From the NCBI GenBank assembly GCA_045805265.1, contig JBJMLO010000019.1, positions 1-7,952 of the forward strand: DNA of 7,952 nucleotides, given 5' to 3'. How positions within the stretch are numbered: position 1 is the stretch's first letter; each line of letters begins with the position of its first letter. The notes beneath the pieces were generated by a model that worked only from the letters and a program-made list of their open reading frames with translations, made no database searches and was not told the DNA's origin. Source of the DNA: JBJMLO01 sp045805265. GTDB taxonomy: Bacteria; Actinomycetota; UBA4738; JACQTL01. Positions 6,091 through 7,952 of this stretch are shown one piece after another. Made by a program: the position numbers and the translations under genes.

Positions 6091-7104
6091 ATGGAAGAGA
6101 CGATGTCCGAGAACCCGCTGGACGTGTCCGGCGAGGCCCGGCTGTATCGCGCCCTTCGGCGGTTCTGGCACCCGGTGATGTACTCCGCGGATCTCGGCGC
6201 GGGGCCGGCGAAGGTCGTGCTTCTCGGGGAGGAGGTCGTACTGGTTCGCCTGGCCGGCGAGGTGCGCGCGTTTCGCGACCTGTGCGTGCACCGGGGCACG
6301 CCGCTGTCGCTGGGGTGGGTCGAGGGCGACCAGCTCCGGTGCGCCTACCACGGGTGGATCTACGGGCCCGACGGCATGTGCACCGCCATCCCGGCGCGAC
6401 ACGGCCCGAACATCCCGTCGCGGGCCCGGCTGCAGCCCTACCGCGTGACCGAGGACCACGGGCTGATCTGGGTGGCGCTCGAGGAGCCGGTCTTCCCCGC
6501 GCCGACGCTGCCAGAGTTCGGCGACCCCCGGTTCAAGATCATCACGGTGCCGACATACGACTGGCGCTGCGGCGGCGCGCGGCGGATGGAGAACTTCATC
6601 GACTTCGCCCACATCGCGTGGGTCCACGACGGCTCGATCGGCGACCGGAACCGGCCGGAGGTCCCCGAGCACGAGGTCCGGCGCGACGGCGGCGAGCTGC
6701 GGTGGGAGGCCACGTTGATCGAGCCGCCCAACGAGAAGCTGGACCCGGCCCTGACCGAGGGGCCCGTCTACAGCCAGAATGAATGGCGGCTGTTCATGCC
6801 GCTCACGGTGTGGTTCCACCAGGTCATGCCCGGCGACCTCCACTGGACGGTGTACATCGCGGTGTCGCCGATCGGGCCGAAGCTGTGCCGGACGTTCACG
6901 TTCATGGCCCGCAACTACGACTTCGACGAAGACGACGAGAAGTACATCAGGTTCCAGCTCGAGATCGCCGAGCAGGACCGCGTCGTCACCGAGTCCCAGA
7001 AGCCCGAAGAGCTCCCCATCGACCTCTCGGCGGAGCTGCACATCCGCGGCGTGGACAAGGTGTCGCTCGAGTACCGGAAGTGGCTGGTCGAGCTCCTCGA
7101 CTGA
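6091..7104 (+). CDS. Rieske [2Fe-2S] non-heme iron oxygenase, alpha subunit
   Basis: This is a 337-residue cytoplasmic oxygenase of the aromatic ring-hydroxylating / vanillate O-demethylase type. The N-terminal Rieske domain (about 25-130) has the cluster motif C65-x-H67 and C84-x2-H87, followed by GWIYGPDG. The catalytic domain has the mononuclear iron motif ENFIDFAHIAWVH, with Asp171 bridging and His174 and His179 as ligands. Asp296 in EQDRVVTESQ is the likely third ligand. Such enzymes use O2 and electrons to hydroxylate, demethylate or desaturate aromatic or alicyclic compounds. They need a reductase or ferredoxin, and none is encoded here. Length and architecture match single-subunit demethylase-like members more than two-subunit dioxygenases. 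The substrate cannot be told. It is preceded by a consensus ribosome site and ends in a hairpin shared with the convergent reductase gene. Confidence 0.95.
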   Translation: MEETMSENPLDVSGEARLYRALRRFWHPVMYSADLGAGPAKVVLLGEEVVLVRLAGEVRAFRDLCVHRGTPLSLGWVEGDQLRCAYHGWIYGPDGMCTAIPARHGPNIPSRARLQPYRVTEDHGLIWVALEEPVFPAPTLPEFGDPRFKIITVPTYDWRCGGARRMENFIDFAHIAWVHDGSIGDRNRPEVPEHEVRRDGGELRWEATLIEPPNEKLDPALTEGPVYSQNEWRLFMPLTVWFHQVMPGDLHWTVYIAVSPIGPKLCRTFTFMARNYDFDEDDEKYIRFQLEIAEQDRVVTESQKPEELPIDLSAELHIRGVDKVSLEYRKWLVELLD

Positions 7105-7123
7105 CGCCGATCACCCCGGCGTC
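7087..7123. terminator. Bidirectional terminator overlapping two stop codons
   Basis: Two adjacent perfect hairpins cover the junction of the convergent oxygenase and reductase genes. GTCGAG-CTC-CTCGAC occupies 7087-7101, and GACGCCG/CGGCGTC occupies 7103-7109 and 7117-7123 with a 7-nt loop. The second contains most of the oxygenase stop codon (7102-7104) in its left arm, and the reductase stop (7111-7113) in its loop. Being symmetrical it would act on both strands. No T run follows, as is common in high-GC actinobacterial terminators. Confidence 0.6.
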
Positions 7124-7560
7124 GCAACCGGCTCGAGCACAACAACCGGGATGTCCCTCGGGCACATGGCCTGGTAGCTGTCGTAGTCGGGCCAGATCGC
7201 CGTCATGGTCTTCCAGAGCTTGGGTTTGTCCTCCGCGGTTGCGGTGCGGGCTTGGGCCGGGAACTTGTCGGGGCCGACCTGAAGCTCGACATCGGGGTTC
7301 GCGGTCAGGTTGAGGTACCAGTTCGGGTTGTTCCTGGCGCCGCCTTGGGAGGCCACCACCAGGTAGCGGTCGCCGTCGCGGCCGTAGATCAACGCCGTGC
7401 GGCGAAGCTTGCCGGTCCTGCGGCCTCGGGTGGTCAGCAGGAGCGTTCGCACGCCTCGCCACTCGTGGCCGTTCTCGCCGTCGGTCTCGACGTAGCGGCG
7501 GATGTGCTCGGCCACCCAGCCTGACGGGCTGTCGTGGACCTCTTCCTGGGAATTCTTCAT
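7111..7560 (-). CDS. Deazaflavin (F420)-dependent nitroreductase/quinone reductase family protein
   Basis: This 149-residue protein matches the DDN-like split beta-barrel family by length and motifs: LLLTTRGRRTGKLRRTAL at about 40-57, then SQGGARNNPNWYLNLTANP at about 71-89, and the C-terminal YDSYQAM ... RDIPVVVLEP at about 126-144. Characterised relatives use reduced F420 to reduce quinones, nitro compounds or other acceptors, and they are concentrated in F420-making bacteria such as actinobacteria. The substrate here is unknown and no F420 biosynthesis gene is in the window. The start is the ATG at 7560. The ribosome site (AGAAG) is weak. The gene is convergent with the oxygenase (6-nt gap) and divergent from the cupredoxin gene. 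Confidence 0.9.
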   Translation of the reverse strand: MKNSQEEVHDSPSGWVAEHIRRYVETDGENGHEWRGVRTLLLTTRGRRTGKLRRTALIYGRDGDRYLVVASQGGARNNPNWYLNLTANPDVELQVGPDKFPAQARTATAEDKPKLWKTMTAIWPDYDSYQAMCPRDIPVVVLEPVATPG

Positions 7561-7582
7561 CGACTTCTACGGTAGCTGAGGA

Positions 7583-7637
7583 ATGGGCTTCCCATGGGGT
7601 CCGCGAGCGAGACGCGGCCACGCGGTTGCTTCCGCGA
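7583..7637. promoter_or_regulatory. Cluster of short palindromes and CCGCG/CGCGG repeats in the divergent promoter region
   Basis: The 149-bp gap between the reductase (start 7560) and the cupredoxin gene (start 7710) contains ATGGG-CTT-CCCAT at 7583-7595. It also has a nested set: TCCGCGA at 7600-7606 and 7631-7637 flanking two direct ACGCGG copies at 7612-7617 and 7620-7625. This lies just upstream of the candidate -35 of the copper gene and 20-80 bp from the reductase start, so a regulator could control both. Short GC-rich repeats also arise by chance in DNA this rich in GC. Confidence 0.35.
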
Positions 7638-7650
7638 CACATCGTCCCTC

Positions 7651-7679
7651 TTGCGGGCATGCTCCCTGACGCCTACGCT
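7651..7679 (+). promoter_or_regulatory. Candidate promoter of the cupredoxin gene
   Basis: TTGCGG (7651-7656) and TACGCT (7674-7679) are separated by exactly 17 bases. Both are only three-of-six matches to the sigma-70 consensus, but they keep the most conserved TTG and TA...T positions. A start of transcription near 7686 would leave a short leader containing the ribosome site. Confidence 0.4.
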
Positions 7680-7697
7680 CGGCCTCGCTGTCGCTGC

Positions 7698-7705
7698 GGG
7701 GAGGG
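7698..7705 (+). promoter_or_regulatory. Ribosome binding site of the cupredoxin gene
   Basis: GGGGAGGG lies four bases before the ATG at 7710. Spacing is slightly short, but the match is strong and fixes the start just ahead of the Tat signal. Confidence 0.7.
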
Positions 7706-7709
7706 AATC

Positions 7710-7952
7710 ATGGGACGCGAGGAGCGAGGCGAGCTGGTTCGGAGCTATCTCGACGGCGCCATCGGCCGGCGGGTGTTCATGCGGGGGCTGCTGACTGCGG
7801 GGATCTCCGCGGCGGCCGCGGTTTCCTATGCCGACGTCCTGGCGCCGGCGACCGCGCGGGCCGCGGTGCGACGTGCTCGTGGCGGGGCCGACACCCGGAG
7901 GTTCCGGCTGCCCAGCGGCTTCTACAACTTCTACGTGGGCGTGGTCGACAAC
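7710..7952 (+). CDS. Cupredoxin-FN3 secreted copper protein, N-terminal part (continues at 84-590)
   Basis: These 81 codons encode the start of the protein that continues at base 84 after the 83-bp overlap; the join keeps the frame and gives 249 residues. Residues 1-19 form a charged n-region. GRRVFMRGLL at 19-28 is a twin-arginine motif, followed by an alanine-rich hydrophobic core and a probable cleavage site near ATARA (47-51). The mature protein would thus be exported folded, consistent with cofactor insertion in the cytoplasm or with rapid folding. The last residues, FYNFYVGVVDN, form the first strand of the cupredoxin domain, whose copper ligands lie in the other part. Without circular closure this would be a truncated gene at a contig edge. 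Confidence 0.85.
   Translation, partial: MGREERGELVRSYLDGAIGRRVFMRGLLTAGISAAAAVSYADVLAPATARAAVRRARGGADTRRFRLPSGFYNFYVGVVDN
7870..7952. repeat. Right copy of the exact 83-bp terminal direct repeat
   Basis: This is the second copy of the terminal repeat and matches 1-83 base for base. It encodes the mature N-terminal stretch of the cupredoxin protein, just after the Tat signal. The window ends exactly where the identity ends, as expected when an assembler reports a closed path with a k-mer overlap. Confidence 0.97.

Noticed and set aside
6076..7041. A 321-codon open frame on the minus strand opposite the oxygenase gene
   Set aside because: The plus strand encodes an oxygenase with all Rieske and iron ligands and a consensus ribosome site; the antisense frame shows no recognisable domain.

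Overview
The window is high-GC DNA from a bacterium that uses Tat export, frequent GTG starts and strong GGAGG-type ribosome binding sites. It carries a reductase of the deazaflavin (F420)-dependent family. Together these suggest an uncultured Actinobacteriota or a Chloroflexi-like lineage; the lineage is an inference. I see no tRNA, rRNA, CRISPR array, transposase, integrase, recombinase, relaxase or replication initiator.

The first 83 bases (1-83) are identical to the last 83 (7870-7952). A reading frame that starts at 7710, runs off the right end and re-enters at the left end stays open to the stop at 588-590. The contig therefore most likely closes on itself as a unit of 7,869 bp. It could be a small circle, a tandemly repeated chromosomal segment, or an assembly loop. 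The gene across the junction encodes a 249-residue Tat-exported protein with a type 1 copper (cupredoxin) domain and a fibronectin-III-like tail.

Layout: (1) 3-590 (+), the larger part of the cupredoxin gene. (2) 704-5271 (-), a four-gene operon transcribed right to left: Tat lipoprotein binding protein (NMT1/THI5-like), NitT/TauT-type ATPase, two permease domains fused in one chain, and an adenosine-deaminase-like hydrolase. Its members overlap or lie within 15 nt of each other. (3) 5272-5523, a divergent control region with two GGTGC-type palindromes about two helical turns apart. (4) 5524-5935 (+), two overlapping small genes that look like an antitoxin/RelE-ParE-like toxin pair. (5) 6091-7104 (+), a Rieske non-heme iron oxygenase. 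(6) 7111-7560 (-), a deazaflavin-dependent reductase convergent with the oxygenase; strong hairpins span both stop codons. (7) 7561-7709, a divergent control region, then the start of the cupredoxin gene at 7710.

The operon looks like an uptake-and-processing unit: a nitrogen heterocycle or nucleoside-like solute is captured, imported, and acted on by the ADA-like enzyme. That enzyme has Gln in place of the catalytic Glu of the HAGE motif, so its reaction is uncertain. The oxygenase, the reductase and the copper protein are redox enzymes of unknown substrate, and nothing in the sequence ties them to the transporter beyond proximity.
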